From Bowmanella pacifica (GTDB lineage Bacteria; Pseudomonadota; Gammaproteobacteria; Enterobacterales; Alteromonadaceae), in assembly GCF_014645355.1 (NCBI RefSeq), contig NZ_BMLS01000001.1:930001-994000 (forward strand): a DNA stretch of 64,000 nt, read 5' to 3'. Made by a program: the position numbers and the translations under genes. The notes beneath the pieces were generated by a model, which saw nothing but the letters and a program-made list of their open reading frames with translations, did not search any database and was not told the DNA's origin. The stretch's first letter is position 1; each line of letters starts with the position of its first letter. Positions 8,523-18,715 of the stretch are shown here, one piece after another.

Positions 8523-9521
8523 ATGTGGTTATCTCTGCCTTTTTCACGCCCGAGTCACTTTGCCGCCCTGTTATTGCTGGGGCTGGCAAGTTGGGGGTGT
8601 ATCAGCCTGAATCAGCATGGCTGGGTTGCGGTCTCGCCATTGATGTTGGCTATCCTGCTGGGCATCATTATCGGGCACAGTGGTTATCAGCGCGTAGAAG
8701 ATAAGTTTGCAATAACAGTGCAGTGGGCAAAAGGGCCGCTGCTACGGCTTGCCATCGCCTTATATGGGTTTCGTCTCAGCCTGGAGCAGATCCAGCAGGT
8801 CGGCATCAATGGCGTGCTGCTAGCAGCCCTGGTTCTGAGCCTCACGATAGGCACCGCGCTCTGGATGGGAAAACGATTAGGGCTGGACAGGCAAACCAGC
8901 CTATTGGTGGGTGCCGGTAGCGCCATTTGCGGTGCGGCTGCCGTGCTGGCTTGCCAGTCACAACTCAAAGCCAGTGACGAGAAAGTGTCGGTCGCTATCG
9001 GCTGCGTGGTGTTGTTTGGCAGCTTGGCGATGCTGTTTTACCCCTTAACTTATACCTTCCTGTCTCTGACCGACCACCAGTTGGGCTTGCTGATTGGTGC
9101 CACAGTACATGAAGTGGCGCAGGTAGCTGCCGCGTCAGGGGCCATCAGCGAACCCGTTCAGCAGGTGGCCGTGATCGAAAAAATGCTGCGGGTGATGCTG
9201 CTCGCTCCCTTCCTGTTGTGGTTAAGCTGGTCTCAGAAGACTGACGAAAATGCACCAGGCTCACGGCTGCATATTCCTTGGTTTGCCTTAGGGTTTCTGC
9301 TGTGTAGCCTGATTAGCTCAATGGACTGGTTATCCAATGAAAGCCTCGCGGCGATCAGATTTGTCGATGAGCTGATTCTAACTATGGCAATGTTGGCACT
9401 GGGCTTAAATACTCGTATCGCCGATGTGCTTAAAGCGGGGCGCCGCCCCTTAGTGATGGCGGCGGCGCTGTTTGTTTTGTTGATTGGTGGAGGATTAACA
9501 CTAACCCTGGCGTTAACTTAA
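8523..9521 (+). CDS. YeiH/UPF0324-family putative exporter
   Basis: A 332-residue integral membrane protein with about ten hydrophobic segments, of the YeiH (UPF0324, putative sulfate exporter) family. Supporting features are the glycine-rich [20 protein letters not shown] with a Cys pair, [16 protein letters not shown] and [19 protein letters not shown] 8523 has AGGAG (8511-8515) at a good distance. The divergent LysR gene is probably its regulator. Substrate has not been settled for the family; sulfate or sulfite export is a database-style inference only. The last 4 bp overlap the convergent parC. Confidence 0.85.
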   Translation: MWLSLPFSRPSHFAALLLLGLASWGCISLNQHGWVAVSPLMLAILLGIIIGHSGYQRVEDKFAITVQWAKGPLLRLAIALYGFRLSLEQIQQVGINGVLLAALVLSLTIGTALWMGKRLGLDRQTSLLVGAGSAICGAAAVLACQSQLKASDEKVSVAIGCVVLFGSLAMLFYPLTYTFLSLTDHQLGLLIGATVHEVAQVAAASGAISEPVQQVAVIEKMLRVMLLAPFLLWLSWSQKTDENAPGSRLHIPWFALGFLLCSLISSMDWLSNESLAAIRFVDELILTMAMLALGLNTRIADVLKAGRRPLVMAAALFVLLIGGGLTLTLALT

Positions 9522-11836
9522 TCCTGTGCTGGGGTCTCGGTGCCAGGCTCCGCGCTTTCCGCGACCTGCGCACTGGCCTTATCAGGCAGGATCACTTCAA
9601 TGCCATCCACACGCTGCAAACCCCGGGGCAGCTTATGCCCCCTACGGCCTCTTTCGCCCTGGAAGTGGCTAAGATCCTCGGCACTTAATGTCATGCCCCT
9701 TTTCCCAGCCAGGATCTTAACCTGAGCACCCTCAGGCACTACGGCCAGCACCTTAACGTATTCTTCTCTGGCCTGTGCCTTAGTAGAAGGAATACTGATG
9801 ATCTTATTCCCTTTTCCTTTGCCCAGTTCCGGCAAGTCCTTAAGGGGGAACATCAACATGCGTCCCTCGTTGGAAATCGCCAAGCAACAATCGCTTTGCA
9901 GATTACGAACATGCTGAGGCGGAAGCACTTTCGCCGCCATAGGTAAACTCAGATAGGCCTTACCGGCTTTGTTTTTGCTGACCATGTCAGCAAATTTACC
10001 GATAAAGCCATAGCCGGCATCGGAGGCTAACAGGTATTGCTCATCATCGTTGCCCATCACCACATGCTCGAAGCTTTCTCCACCGACAATATTAAAGCGG
10101 CCGGTTAAAGGCTCGCCCTGACTGCGGGCAGAAGGCAAGGTATGGGCATCGCAGGCAAAGGTACGTCCTGAAGAATCCAGGAATACCGCTTGTTGATTAC
10201 TCCGCCCTTTAGCCGACGCCAGGTACTGGTCACCGGCTTTATAGCTAAGGCCAGGCGCATCAACATCATGCCCCTTGGCACAACGTGCCCAGCCTTTTTC
10301 AGACAAGACGATGGTCACGGCTTCCGATGGCACCAGTTCTTTCTCAGAAAGCGCCTTGGCTTCAACCCGCTCAATGATAGGTGAACGGCGGTCGTCGCCA
10401 TAATGCTCAGCATCAGCGAGAATCTCTTTCTTAATCAGATTTTTGAGCTTGGTGTTGGAACCCAGAATAGCTTGCAGCTTGTCACGCTCGACAGCCAGTT
10501 CATCCTGCTCACCACGGATCTTCATCTCTTCCAGTTTGGCCAGGTGGCGCAACTTAAGCTCAAGAATGGCTTCGGCTTGCTTATCACTCAGTCCGAATCT
10601 GGCCATCAGCACGGCTTTAGGTTCATCCTCGGTACGAATGATGTGAATCACCTCGTCAATATTCAAAAAGGCAATCAGTAAACCTTCCAGAATATGTAAT
10701 CTGGCCAACACTTTTTCCAGACGATACTGCAGACGGCGGGTAACAGTGCCTCGTCTAAACTCCAACCACTCACTGAGTATGCTACTGAGGTCCTTCACTT
10801 TAGGACGGTTATCCAGGCCAATCATATTGAGGTTAACCCGGTAACTTTTCTCCAGATCCGTGGTGGCAAACAAATGTTGCATCAGTTGTTCAACATCAAC
10901 CCGGTTAGAACGCGGCGTAATGACCAAACGGGTGGGGTTCTCATGATCGGACTCATCACGTAAGTCGCTGACCATGGGCAATTTTTTCGCCTGCATCTGG
11001 GCAGCGATCTGCTCCAGAATCTTGCCGCCGGAGGCCTGGTGAGGCAAGGCGGTTATCACCACTTCGCCATTTTCTTCACCGAAAACGGCGCGCGCTTTAA
11101 TAGAGCCGCGGCCGGTTTCATAGATCTTTTGAATCTCATCCCTGGGGGTAATAATTTCAGCTTCGGTGGGATAATCCGGCCCCTGTACAAACTGCATCAG
11201 TTCCTCAACCTGTGCTTTGCCATTATCCAGCAAATGCGCACAGGCCTGGGCCAGTTCACGCAGGTTATGAGGCGGGATATCGGTGGCCATACCCACCGCA
11301 ATGCCCGTTACGCCATTCATCAGAATATGTGGCAGACGCGCGGGCAGCACCTTTGGCTCTTTGAGGGTGCCATCAAAGTTTGGCACCCAATCAACCGTGC
11401 CTTGTCCTAACTCGCTAAGCAATAATTCACTGTAGCGGGAGAGTCGCGCTTCGGTATAACGCATGGCGGCAAAAGACTTGGGATCGTCCGGTGCCCCCCA
11501 GTTCCCCTGCCCATCCACCAGCGGATAGCGATAGGAAAAAGGCTGGGCCATCAGCACCATGGCCTCATAACAAGCCGAATCACCATGGGGGTGGAACTTA
11601 CCTAACACATCACCCACGGTACGAGCTGACTTCTTATACTTGGCGGTTGCACTGAGCCCCAAATCAGACATGGCATAAACAATGCGACGTTGCACGGGTT
11701 TCAGACCGTCACCAATATGCGGCAGCGCCCGATCCATAATGACGTACATTGAATAGTTCAGGTAGGCATCTTCGGTAAAACGCCTTAGAGGCAACTGCTC
11801 TATACCGTCGGCACTGATACTGATTTCTTGGCTCAT
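9518..11836 (-). CDS. parC: DNA topoisomerase IV subunit A
   Basis: A 772-residue ParC: decatenates daughter chromosomes as ParC2ParE2. The N-terminal breakage-reunion domain includes [20 protein letters not shown] and the catalytic tyrosine in [10 protein letters not shown] (Tyr127, E. coli Tyr120). The C-terminal third carries the beta-pinwheel DNA-wrapping repeats. The quinolone-determining positions are wild type: Ser87 and Glu91 match E. coli Ser80 and Glu84. parE is not next to it in this window. Start ATG 11836 is directly followed by the conserved [19 protein letters not shown] region. The 200-bp upstream gap separates it from a divergent hybrid kinase. Length is close to other gammaproteobacterial ParC proteins. 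Confidence 0.97.
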   Translation of the reverse strand: MSQEISISADGIEQLPLRRFTEDAYLNYSMYVIMDRALPHIGDGLKPVQRRIVYAMSDLGLSATAKYKKSARTVGDVLGKFHPHGDSACYEAMVLMAQPFSYRYPLVDGQGNWGAPDDPKSFAAMRYTEARLSRYSELLLSELGQGTVDWVPNFDGTLKEPKVLPARLPHILMNGVTGIAVGMATDIPPHNLRELAQACAHLLDNGKAQVEELMQFVQGPDYPTEAEIITPRDEIQKIYETGRGSIKARAVFGEENGEVVITALPHQASGGKILEQIAAQMQAKKLPMVSDLRDESDHENPTRLVITPRSNRVDVEQLMQHLFATTDLEKSYRVNLNMIGLDNRPKVKDLSSILSEWLEFRRGTVTRRLQYRLEKVLARLHILEGLLIAFLNIDEVIHIIRTEDEPKAVLMARFGLSDKQAEAILELKLRHLAKLEEMKIRGEQDELAVERDKLQAILGSNTKLKNLIKKEILADAEHYGDDRRSPIIERVEAKALSEKELVPSEAVTIVLSEKGWARCAKGHDVDAPGLSYKAGDQYLASAKGRSNQQAVFLDSSGRTFACDAHTLPSARSQGEPLTGRFNIVGGESFEHVVMGNDDEQYLLASDAGYGFIGKFADMVSKNKAGKAYLSLPMAAKVLPPQHVRNLQSDCCLAISNEGRMLMFPLKDLPELGKGKGNKIISIPSTKAQAREEYVKVLAVVPEGAQVKILAGKRGMTLSAEDLSHFQGERGRRGHKLPRGLQRVDGIEVILPDKASAQVAESAEPGTETPAQD

Positions 11837-12036
11837 AGAATTTTTTGCTTTACGAGATTAACTTCGGGAAATGGGACGTAGCGTTGCGTTGCGCTGTTGT
11901 CAGTAATTTAACCAAACGGAATTGACCGCAGTACTGCACACACCAATATAATGGCAACTTAACATTGGTATCCCCTTGTGGACAATGCTTAAATAAGCCT
12001 CTTGAACTCTTAACTCACTGTACAACTGCATAAATC

Positions 12037-15000
12037 ATGGGATTGGCCAAATATTTGTTGCTGTGTTTTTGTCTGCTGCTCAGCTTGTCTGCTGCTGGCC
12101 AGGCCAGCTTGCAACTGATTGATGCAGAGAAAACGCACAGCCTGACCGATCAAATGCGAGTTCTGGTCGATCAGGAGGGAGGTTTAACCATTGAGCAAGT
12201 CATGGCCCAGCGAAATGATTTTCAGTGGCCGGCTCAGCACAACCCCAATTACGGTTTTGCCGATAACGCGCTGTGGTTCACCACCAGCTTCAGCAATGTC
12301 AGCCAGCAGCCAGTTTGGTTGGTCGACATCAAGTACGCACAAAATGACCATGTTGATATCTACCTGGTTGCGCAGGGCAAGATTATCGCCCAGAGCAAAC
12401 AAGGCAAACACCAAGCCGGTCAGACTTTTCGTTACCCCTCTTTAGAGGCAACGCTACCCTACGCTACCCGATTGGATTTGTACATCCGCGTTCAGAGTGA
12501 TGGGGAGGCTCGTGTGGTGCCTGTGACCTTGTCGGCCGAGTCGCTGCATCGAAAACTACAGGCACTGGAGAATATCCTATGGGGGGTATTCTACGGTGGC
12601 TTAATCGTCTTGCTGTTTTACAATCTGACCTTGTTTATCAGCCTGCGTGATACCAGTTTACTGGCCTATTGTGTCTACATCAGCACCGTATTGATATGGC
12701 AGTTTGTGTGGGGAGGACACATTCAGGTTTACTGGCAATCGCCAGTTGCAGAATGGCTTAACCAGCACACCGACCTGTTGTTTTTAGTTATCGCGATAAC
12801 CGCAGGCATTTTCACTTACAGCTTTCTTGATGCCAGGCAAAACGCACCAAAAGCCGGGCGGATCATTATTGTCTTAATAGTAATAGAAATACTGCTAGGG
12901 CTGGCGTCGCTGGGTAATTTCCTGGATGCCGATCTTGAAAACACTGTTGTTTATCTGGTGAGCATGGTGGCGGTCAGCAGCTATCTGTACGCCGGTTATG
13001 AAAGTTACGCCAATCAATTCAAACCTGCCCGTTACTTTGTGTTTGCCTGGAGTATTCTGCTTACTACGGCGCTGGCGGGATTATTAGGGCTGATAGGTTG
13101 GCTGCCCAGTAACTTCCTTACCACCTATTGTTTTCAAATGGGCGTCTTCTTGGAAACCGTGCTGTTCTCATTGGCATTAATGGAAAAAAGTCAGACCCAA
13201 CTCAGCCACTCGGTGGATTTAGTTACCAATGACCTGCGCAATAATATGGAAATTATTGAAGAGCAAAACGCCAGACTGGATATTGCCCGCAAGCAAGCCA
13301 TTCAAGCCAGCAAGATAAAATCACAGTTTCTGGCCAATATGAGCCACGAGATCCGCACCCCACTCAATGCCATATTGGGTTTTAGCCAGGAATTGGCCAA
13401 TACGCCACTACCCACGGAAAAACAAGAACACGTAAGAATCATCAACGCCTCGGCCAATAACCTGCTGAATATCATCAATGATGTGCTGGACTTCTCCAAG
13501 ATTGAAGCGGGCAAGCTGCAAATAAACAACGAGCCTTTCTGTCCCACCGAACTGCTGGAAGAATTGGCGGGCTTAATGGCTCGCTCAGCCCATTCAAAAG
13601 GACTCGAACTCATCTGCGATCTTAGCCCTTTGCCGAAAAAACTGATTGGCGATGCCGCCCGAATCCGGCAGGTGCTCACGAATCTGGTAGGCAATGCCAT
13701 CAAGTTCACCCGGCAGGGGCACGTGCGTTTGGCCGTTAAAGGCGAAGATAAGGAAAACGGCTTATACGAATTGGTCTTTACCATTGAAGACACTGGCATT
13801 GGCATCAGTCGCGAAGACCGACATAAGCTGTTCTCGGCCTTCTCCCAACTGGACGGTGCCATTAATCGCGAATACCAAGGCACCGGCCTGGGCCTGGCCA
13901 TCTGTCAGGAGTTGGTGAAACTGATGCGCGGCAGCATTGAGCTGTTTAGTGAACAAGGCGCCGGAACGGAATTTACTGTTAAGCTTAGAGTCAATAAACT
14001 CAGCCAAAAAATGTCGTTGTCTCCCTACAGTCGCTGGAAAGGCAAGCAGGTACTTATTTTTGATGCTTACCCACCTGCTCGTCAGGCCATGGCTCGCATG
14101 TTTAAGGCCCTGGGGGCCGTTGTTACCAGTTGTGATAGCTTCACATTTCTGGCCGCCCAAACCGATACTTTTGATTATTTGTTTTTATCCTGCCCGGAGC
14201 CGCAATGTCACACTTATCAAGCCAAACTGGCTTCCCTGGAGTCTTTGCGCGCCAAACATAAAGTATTGCTGGACAGTGCCCCTCGTCCCAGCCAGCAAGA
14301 CATGACCTTAGCGATGTTTGAGCGACGTATTGCGCGCCCCCTCACCCTGGGCAAACTGGATAATTTATTGCAGCCGCCCACGCCGATACAGAACGATAAT
14401 TTTACCCGTCAGCTCAAAAGCCTGCCCAAGGCCAGCGTATTGGCGGTGGATGATATGGAGATTAACCTGCGATTGCTGGCCACCTGGCTGCGGGACTCCC
14501 CAGTTGAACTGTCACTGAGTTTTAATGGCCAGGATGCTGCTGATCGCTGTGAGAAAGAAGCCTTTGACCTTATCCTGATGGACGTTCAAATGCCGGGCAT
14601 CGACGGCCTGGCCGCCAGCCGAATGATTCGCAAAACTCACTTAAACAGCGGCACGCCCATTATTGCGGTAACGGCGCACGCGTTTCGCGAGGAGAAGGAA
14701 AAACTGCTTAATTCCGGCATGGATGACTATCTGCCTAAGCCAATCAATTTTGACGACCTGATTAAGTTGATTAAACGCTGGTGCCAACCCATATCACAAG
14801 AAAGTCTGGACTGGGGTCAGGCCATGCAATTGGCCAATGACAATCCTCATCATGCCAGACAAATGCTGGATGCCTTTATCCAGCAGTTACCGGCTATGCA
14901 TAGCCAGATAAAGGCGGCAGCACAGTCAGAAAACCAGCCACAGTTGCAGTATTTGGTGCATAAGCTGCATGGTGCTTGCTGTTATACCGGTGTTCCCAAA

Positions 15001-15168
15001 CTCAAAGCCCTGTGTCAGGAACTGGAAGAGCATCTGAAAACTGATCACATTATCGAAGCTCAGACCTTAATGGACAGATTCAACCAGGAATGCCTGCAAG
15101 TAGAAGAACAGGGGTTGGCATTCCTGCAAGGTGAAAGCCAAGGCCAATCCAATACGCCGGCCCACTAA
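12037..15168 (+). CDS. 7TM-DISM hybrid sensor kinase with receiver and HPt
   Basis: A 1043-residue inner-membrane phosphorelay protein. Order: signal peptide (1-24), periplasmic 7TMR-DISMED2-like domain (about 35-170), seven membrane helices (about 180-390), coiled linker, HisKA with NMSHEIRTPLNAILGFS (His437), HATPase with N-box (Asn553 region), DTGIGI and GTGLGLAI, a degenerate receiver-like segment (about 670-790), a true receiver with LILMDVQMPG (Asp849) and SMDDYLPKP-type ending, and a C-terminal HPt with VHKLHGACCYTG (His975). The His-Asp-His arrangement and the degenerate first receiver recall BarA/ArcB-class tripartite kinases, but the 7TM-DISM input differs from E. coli BarA. The DISM part may bind a carbohydrate-like ligand. 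The output regulator is not adjacent. No Shine-Dalgarno is obvious before ATG 12037. Confidence 0.9.
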   Translation: MGLAKYLLLCFCLLLSLSAAGQASLQLIDAEKTHSLTDQMRVLVDQEGGLTIEQVMAQRNDFQWPAQHNPNYGFADNALWFTTSFSNVSQQPVWLVDIKYAQNDHVDIYLVAQGKIIAQSKQGKHQAGQTFRYPSLEATLPYATRLDLYIRVQSDGEARVVPVTLSAESLHRKLQALENILWGVFYGGLIVLLFYNLTLFISLRDTSLLAYCVYISTVLIWQFVWGGHIQVYWQSPVAEWLNQHTDLLFLVIAITAGIFTYSFLDARQNAPKAGRIIIVLIVIEILLGLASLGNFLDADLENTVVYLVSMVAVSSYLYAGYESYANQFKPARYFVFAWSILLTTALAGLLGLIGWLPSNFLTTYCFQMGVFLETVLFSLALMEKSQTQLSHSVDLVTNDLRNNMEIIEEQNARLDIARKQAIQASKIKSQFLANMSHEIRTPLNAILGFSQELANTPLPTEKQEHVRIINASANNLLNIINDVLDFSKIEAGKLQINNEPFCPTELLEELAGLMARSAHSKGLELICDLSPLPKKLIGDAARIRQVLTNLVGNAIKFTRQGHVRLAVKGEDKENGLYELVFTIEDTGIGISREDRHKLFSAFSQLDGAINREYQGTGLGLAICQELVKLMRGSIELFSEQGAGTEFTVKLRVNKLSQKMSLSPYSRWKGKQVLIFDAYPPARQAMARMFKALGAVVTSCDSFTFLAAQTDTFDYLFLSCPEPQCHTYQAKLASLESLRAKHKVLLDSAPRPSQQDMTLAMFERRIARPLTLGKLDNLLQPPTPIQNDNFTRQLKSLPKASVLAVDDMEINLRLLATWLRDSPVELSLSFNGQDAADRCEKEAFDLILMDVQMPGIDGLAASRMIRKTHLNSGTPIIAVTAHAFREEKEKLLNSGMDDYLPKPINFDDLIKLIKRWCQPISQESLDWGQAMQLANDNPHHARQMLDAFIQQLPAMHSQIKAAAQSENQPQLQYLVHKLHGACCYTGVPKLKALCQELEEHLKTDHIIEAQTLMDRFNQECLQVEEQGLAFLQGESQGQSNTPAH

Positions 15169-15171
15169 GTG

Positions 15172-15837
15172 TTACTGATTAACTGCTTGCTGCTGGCAGG
15201 CATTAAGCAGAGCGACAAATTCCTCTTGTGATCTGTCCAATTCGGAGGCGAACACAAACAAGTCATATCCCAAGACCTCACGGATACGGATCATACGGTT
15301 GGCAAACATCGCTACTATCCCCCGGTATTCTTTGCCACTAGCGCCTTTAAAACGGTCTTTCTCCAGCAGGGTTTCGCTGTAGCACTGACCAGTCTGACAG
15401 TCTTCGCCCTGCAACAACAGTGGCCGCTGCTGCATCAAAATATTACTGGCCAGGCGCGGCGATATCACCGCTAGCAATGGCTCATAATCCTTTAACCTAA
15501 TCCCCACCAACTCCATATCCTGATGGGTTAAGCCCCGTCTGACACGCGGTATACCAACCCGTTGAATATTGCTCCATTCCAGCCGCCAACTGCCAAACCG
15601 ATGCAGATACTTCAGCTCCTTACGGGTGAGTTCAAAACTAAACACGGGCTCACGTACTTTCAGCCAACCAATCAAAATAGTCACCAAAGAGGCACTGGTC
15701 AGAAAAATCCCGGCCAGCTTCAACCAATCCGGCAACCACATCAGCCATAAGGCTGACAAAAACAATCCGGCGATACCAAATAAGCACAGACTAAAACCAT
15801 TACGCTTAGCCCCCGCCCGAATCTGTATTATTTCCAT
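15172..15837 (-). CDS. DUF2982-type membrane protein
   Basis: A 221-residue protein with two membrane helices near the N-terminus (LCLFGIAGLFLSALWLMWLP and LAGIFLTSASLVTILIGWLK), followed by a soluble domain with KYLHRFGSWRLEWSNIQRVG and MIRIREVLGYDLFVFASELD. This resembles the DUF2982 family, which is largely restricted to Alteromonadales such as Shewanella and Alteromonas, and it helps place the organism. ATG 15837 was chosen over the frame extension to 15921 because the hydrophobic part then sits as in a typical two-helix anchor. It ends 3 bp from the convergent hybrid kinase. Function unknown. Confidence 0.75.
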   Translation of the reverse strand: MEIIQIRAGAKRNGFSLCLFGIAGLFLSALWLMWLPDWLKLAGIFLTSASLVTILIGWLKVREPVFSFELTRKELKYLHRFGSWRLEWSNIQRVGIPRVRRGLTHQDMELVGIRLKDYEPLLAVISPRLASNILMQQRPLLLQGEDCQTGQCYSETLLEKDRFKGASGKEYRGIVAMFANRMIRIREVLGYDLFVFASELDRSQEEFVALLNACQQQAVNQ

Positions 15838-16098
15838 CACTAGTGCCACCACCACATCAACAATAAGTACATAAGCACTCCCCAAATCAACGCGGCACGT
15901 ATCTGCCGACACCTTACACAATCAGTGTTCCAAAGTGACCGCCAGCCGCCGGGCTTTCTTTTTGTCATAGCACAAATTCCTGACCCAAGACCATGATTAC
16001 GTTATACTCCGACAATTTTCCGGGTGGCATATTCAACGCGAGGATCCAAAGTGACGTTCTGCGCGTATTAAGGCCATCAATAGTAACGAGATAAATTG

Positions 16099-16653
16099 AT
16101 GTCAGACCAATTGAACAGCCACTACCAGCAGATCATCACACTTCTCGGTGAAGATGTCAGCCGTGAAGGATTAGTGGACACCCCCAAGCGTGCGGCCAAG
16201 GCCATGCAGTTTCTCACTGATGGTTACCACAAAACACTGGATGAAGTCGTTAATGGCGCCATTTTCGAATCCAATACCGACGAAATGGTCGTAGTGCAAG
16301 ACATCGAGTTTTACTCCTTGTGTGAACATCATATGCTGCCATTTATTGGTCGTTGCCATATCGCTTATCTGCCGGAAGGCAAGGTATTGGGGTTATCCAA
16401 GTTTGCCCGTATCGTAGATATGTTTGCCCGTCGCCTGCAAATCCAGGAAGGCCTGACCAAACAGATCGCTGAAGCGGTTCAGGAAGTAACAGGGGCCAAA
16501 GGTGTGGGCGTCATTATGGAAGGCAAACACATGTGCATGATGATGCGTGGCGTGCAAAAGCAAAACTCCTCCATGGTCACCTCGGTAATGCTGGGCAGCC
16601 TGCGTAAGTCTCAGGCCACCCGTGATGAATTCCTGCGCTTGATAGGAAAGTAA
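16099..16653 (+). CDS. folE: GTP cyclohydrolase I
   Basis: A 184-residue FolE-I enzyme: GTP to 7,8-dihydroneopterin triphosphate, first step of tetrahydrofolate synthesis. Zinc ligands are visible: Cys75 and His78 in [10 protein letters not shown], and Cys146 in [11 protein letters not shown]. Other signatures are [19 protein letters not shown] and the C-terminal [11 protein letters not shown] 16099 follows an in-frame TTG and a weak GAG ribosome site. It stands alone, transcribed away from DUF2982. Upstream a TTATACT -10-like element is seen at 16000-16007. No riboswitch-like motif was recognised ahead of it. Confidence 0.95.
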   Translation: MSDQLNSHYQQIITLLGEDVSREGLVDTPKRAAKAMQFLTDGYHKTLDEVVNGAIFESNTDEMVVVQDIEFYSLCEHHMLPFIGRCHIAYLPEGKVLGLSKFARIVDMFARRLQIQEGLTKQIAEAVQEVTGAKGVGVIMEGKHMCMMMRGVQKQNSSMVTSVMLGSLRKSQATRDEFLRLIGK

Positions 16654-16664
16654 CGCCAGAATAC

Positions 16665-16697
16665 TGAGCTCTCAACAGTCGACGGTCTGAGAGCTCA
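16665..16697 (+). terminator. Hairpin after folE
   Basis: TGAGCTCTCA (16665-16674) pairs perfectly with TGAGAGCTCA (16688-16697) around a 13-base loop, 12 bases past the folE stop. The tail has only short T runs, so termination strength is uncertain; it may instead protect the 3' end. Confidence 0.5.
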
Positions 16698-16813
16698 AGT
16701 TGCTGATTTTGATGCATCTTTGTCTTAACGGCTCGCGCTTGAGATACCAACAGAGCGGGTTGCAAAGCATTCCCCGCTCAATACTCAAAGAAACACCTCA
16801 CTTACTAAAAACC

Positions 16814-17389
16814 TCAGCAACTTAATTTGCTGGCAGGTTTAATGGTCAGGATTCGGCCGGCGGCGTCATAAGCAATTTCCACCTCATCGCCTTTTTTCAG
16901 CTGCTGCTCCAGCCTACGGCTGTTAAGTAACTGTTCCACCAGCTGAGCGGTTAACAGCACTAATTCCTGATCACAGGTTTGCAGCCCCCAACCGTCCTCG
17001 GTATTAACTAATCTGGCCAATCTTTTGTGATGCGCCGTCACTATTTGCTGACCTTGTAGATAGCGCGCGTAATTATCGGCATGTTCAATTCGGGCCTTCT
17101 CAGCCAACACGGCTGCCAACTCTTCAGTTTGACTTTCTTCGTGCCAACGATGCACCTGGATAACCTCATATGTAGGTTGCCATTGTTGATGAAACAAACC
17201 GACATATTGAAATAGCACCAATAACGCGGCACATAAGCTCACGCCCAACGTCCAATTCCACAAGTTGTAGCTGGGCTTAACTTGTTCAGCCCTTGCTTTA
17301 GCCAACAGAAGCTGACGCGTTGAGTGAGGGGGCTTCGTCTGGGATTTACGTTGCTGATAAAGCGCTTTTAATTGCTCATCATTGTTCAC
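16814..17389 (-). CDS. Probable anti-sigma factor, single-pass membrane protein
   Basis: A 191-residue protein with a charged N-terminal cytoplasmic part, one membrane helix (about 43-65, LWNWTLGVSLCAALLVLF) and a periplasmic region with helices and a beta C-terminus (KKGDEVEIAYDAAGRILTI). It is encoded immediately after an ECF sigma factor with an 11-bp overlap, the usual arrangement of sigma and anti-sigma. The GTG start at 17389 has AGGAG 6 nt upstream. No zinc-binding HxxxCxxC motif of the ZAS class and no FecR domain are visible, so the anti-sigma role rests on topology and context. Alternatively it is an uncharacterised co-regulated membrane protein. Confidence 0.65.
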   Translation of the reverse strand: MNNDEQLKALYQQRKSQTKPPHSTRQLLLAKARAEQVKPSYNLWNWTLGVSLCAALLVLFQYVGLFHQQWQPTYEVIQVHRWHEESQTEELAAVLAEKARIEHADNYARYLQGQQIVTAHHKRLARLVNTEDGWGLQTCDQELVLLTAQLVEQLLNSRRLEQQLKKGDEVEIAYDAAGRILTIKPASKLSC

Positions 17390-17942
17390 GATGCTCTCCT
17401 AATCGTTGACGAAGCTGCTGTTTGGCATAGCGAAGACGGCTTTTGATGGTTTGCTGATTTTCCCCGGTGATCTGAGCTATATCCTGTACACCGAATCCTT
17501 CTTGATACAACACAAAGGCCTCTCTTTGATAGAAAGGTAAGTTATCCAGAGCATGTGAAAAGGCTGGTAGTATGTCCCCATCGGAGCAGCTTGGAGAACC
17601 TTCATCGCAGATGTCACTCTCTTCCAACACGGGATAACGCTGAGTTCGACGATATTCATCCATTAACAGATTACGCGCCAGGGTAAATAACCAGGCTTTG
17701 AACTGACCGTTACTGTGATACAGATGACGCTTTTCCATCACCTTCAGCCAGGCTTTTTGCGCAATATCTGCGGCTAAATCTGGCTCAGACAGTGTTAACA
17801 AAAAGTGATACAAATCCCTGGCACAGTTGTCATAAAGCCTGGCCAGCAAAGCCGCCTCACCACTTAGCACGTAGCGGCTCATTAATTCTTCGTTACTGAG
17901 CTCTATATGCAATAAGGATTTGATTGCGATTGTTAGCGTCAT
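17379..17942 (-). CDS. ECF-type RNA polymerase sigma factor
   Basis: A 187-residue sigma-70 family ECF factor. Region 2 is recognisable in LYDNCARDLYHFLLTLSEPD and FKAWLFTLARNLLMDEYRR; region 4 in LPFYQREAFVLYQEGFGVQD followed by the helix-turn-helix ENQQTIKSRLRYAKQQLRQRL. An acidic linker with cysteines (SDICDEGSPSCSDGD) separates them. ATG 17942 is preferred to the upstream in-frame codon at 17960 because AAGGAGAG lies just before it. The downstream overlapping gene is probably its anti-sigma. The TonB-like gene upstream (18010-18645) runs in the same direction, so all may share one transcript. Confidence 0.88.
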   Translation of the reverse strand: MTLTIAIKSLLHIELSNEELMSRYVLSGEAALLARLYDNCARDLYHFLLTLSEPDLAADIAQKAWLKVMEKRHLYHSNGQFKAWLFTLARNLLMDEYRRTQRYPVLEESDICDEGSPSCSDGDILPAFSHALDNLPFYQREAFVLYQEGFGVQDIAQITGENQQTIKSRLRYAKQQLRQRLGEHREQ

Positions 17943-18009
17943 ATCTCTCCTTGCCGACAAATGTACGTCCTACACCGGACGCACATGATTTACAGCCGTT
18001 ACACTAAGC

Positions 18010-18645
18010 TTATTGGTTCAGATTGAAACTTAACAGCACAACCTGATTGGGCTGCGTCATAGCCTGACCATTTTGAATCTGTGGCTTGTATTTCCAGCGT
18101 AACAACGCCCGCCTGGCTTCGCGGTCAAATATTCTGGCCGGGCTGGACTCCAGTACTCTCACATTCTCCACTTTACCACTGGGGTCAATATCAAAGGCCA
18201 GCTTAACCCAGCCTTCAATGCCATCACGCAGCGCATCCATGGGATAGTTAGGGTCGAACCTCACCATAGGGGTCGCTTGCCCTTCTGATGCATTAAATAT
18301 AGGTATTTCCCCCAGTTCACTCCCCAAATTCACATCGGGCACAAAGTCACCAATCCCCAGCTGTGTATCGTCATTCATAGGTGCCAAGGTAGTCAGTTTA
18401 GGCATGGCTTTATGCTCTGGAGGGGGTGGCAGTGGCTTTTTCTCCTGGGTGATTTGTGGCTCAGGCTCAAAAATCGCATCTATCAAAACCCCAGGGGAAG
18501 CTTCTGTAACATCCTGATGCTCTACGCGAGTCAACAGATCCATTACTACGAACAGAGCAAGTGTGATAACACTGGCCAGTAATGTGACACTCAGCGCCCT
18601 AAGCGCAACTTGAAGGGGATGAATAAAAACAACGTGGCTTTGCAT
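18010..18645 (-). CDS. TonB-family energy-transducer protein
   Basis: A 211-residue TonB-like protein: cytoplasmic start, membrane anchor (about 13-37), proline-rich KKPLPPPPEHK spanning part, and a TonB C-terminal domain with YPMDALRDGIEGWVKLAFDI, GKVENVRVLESSPARIFDREA and ALLRWKYKPQ. It would transmit proton-motive force from an ExbB/ExbD pair to outer-membrane receptors; no exbBD is adjacent. ATG 18645 has GGAGG close upstream and excludes 16 extra frame residues. It sits between a lipoprotein/MipA pair and the ECF sigma gene, which suggests a dedicated envelope-signalling or uptake cassette, although no TonB receptor is in this block. Confidence 0.88.
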   Translation of the reverse strand: MQSHVVFIHPLQVALRALSVTLLASVITLALFVVMDLLTRVEHQDVTEASPGVLIDAIFEPEPQITQEKKPLPPPPEHKAMPKLTTLAPMNDDTQLGIGDFVPDVNLGSELGEIPIFNASEGQATPMVRFDPNYPMDALRDGIEGWVKLAFDIDPSGKVENVRVLESSPARIFDREARRALLRWKYKPQIQNGQAMTQPNQVVLLSFNLNQ

Positions 18646-18715
18646 GGCGTTCCTCCAATGTGATGACATAGATAAAACGCTCTGCAAAGCCAAAAGGGGT
18701 TAAATCATCTGAAAA

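Noticed and set aside
9518-11836. Quinolone-resistance mutations in parC
   Set aside because: The Ser and Glu positions matching E. coli Ser80 and Glu84 are unchanged.
13302-13901. 199-codon frame antisense to the hybrid kinase
   Set aside because: It is the shadow of the HisKA/HATPase coding region; codon pattern fits the + strand gene.
15838-16098. Possible tetrahydrofolate (THF-II type) riboswitch before folE
   Set aside because: The expected conserved segments of that element could not be found; only a possible promoter is seen.
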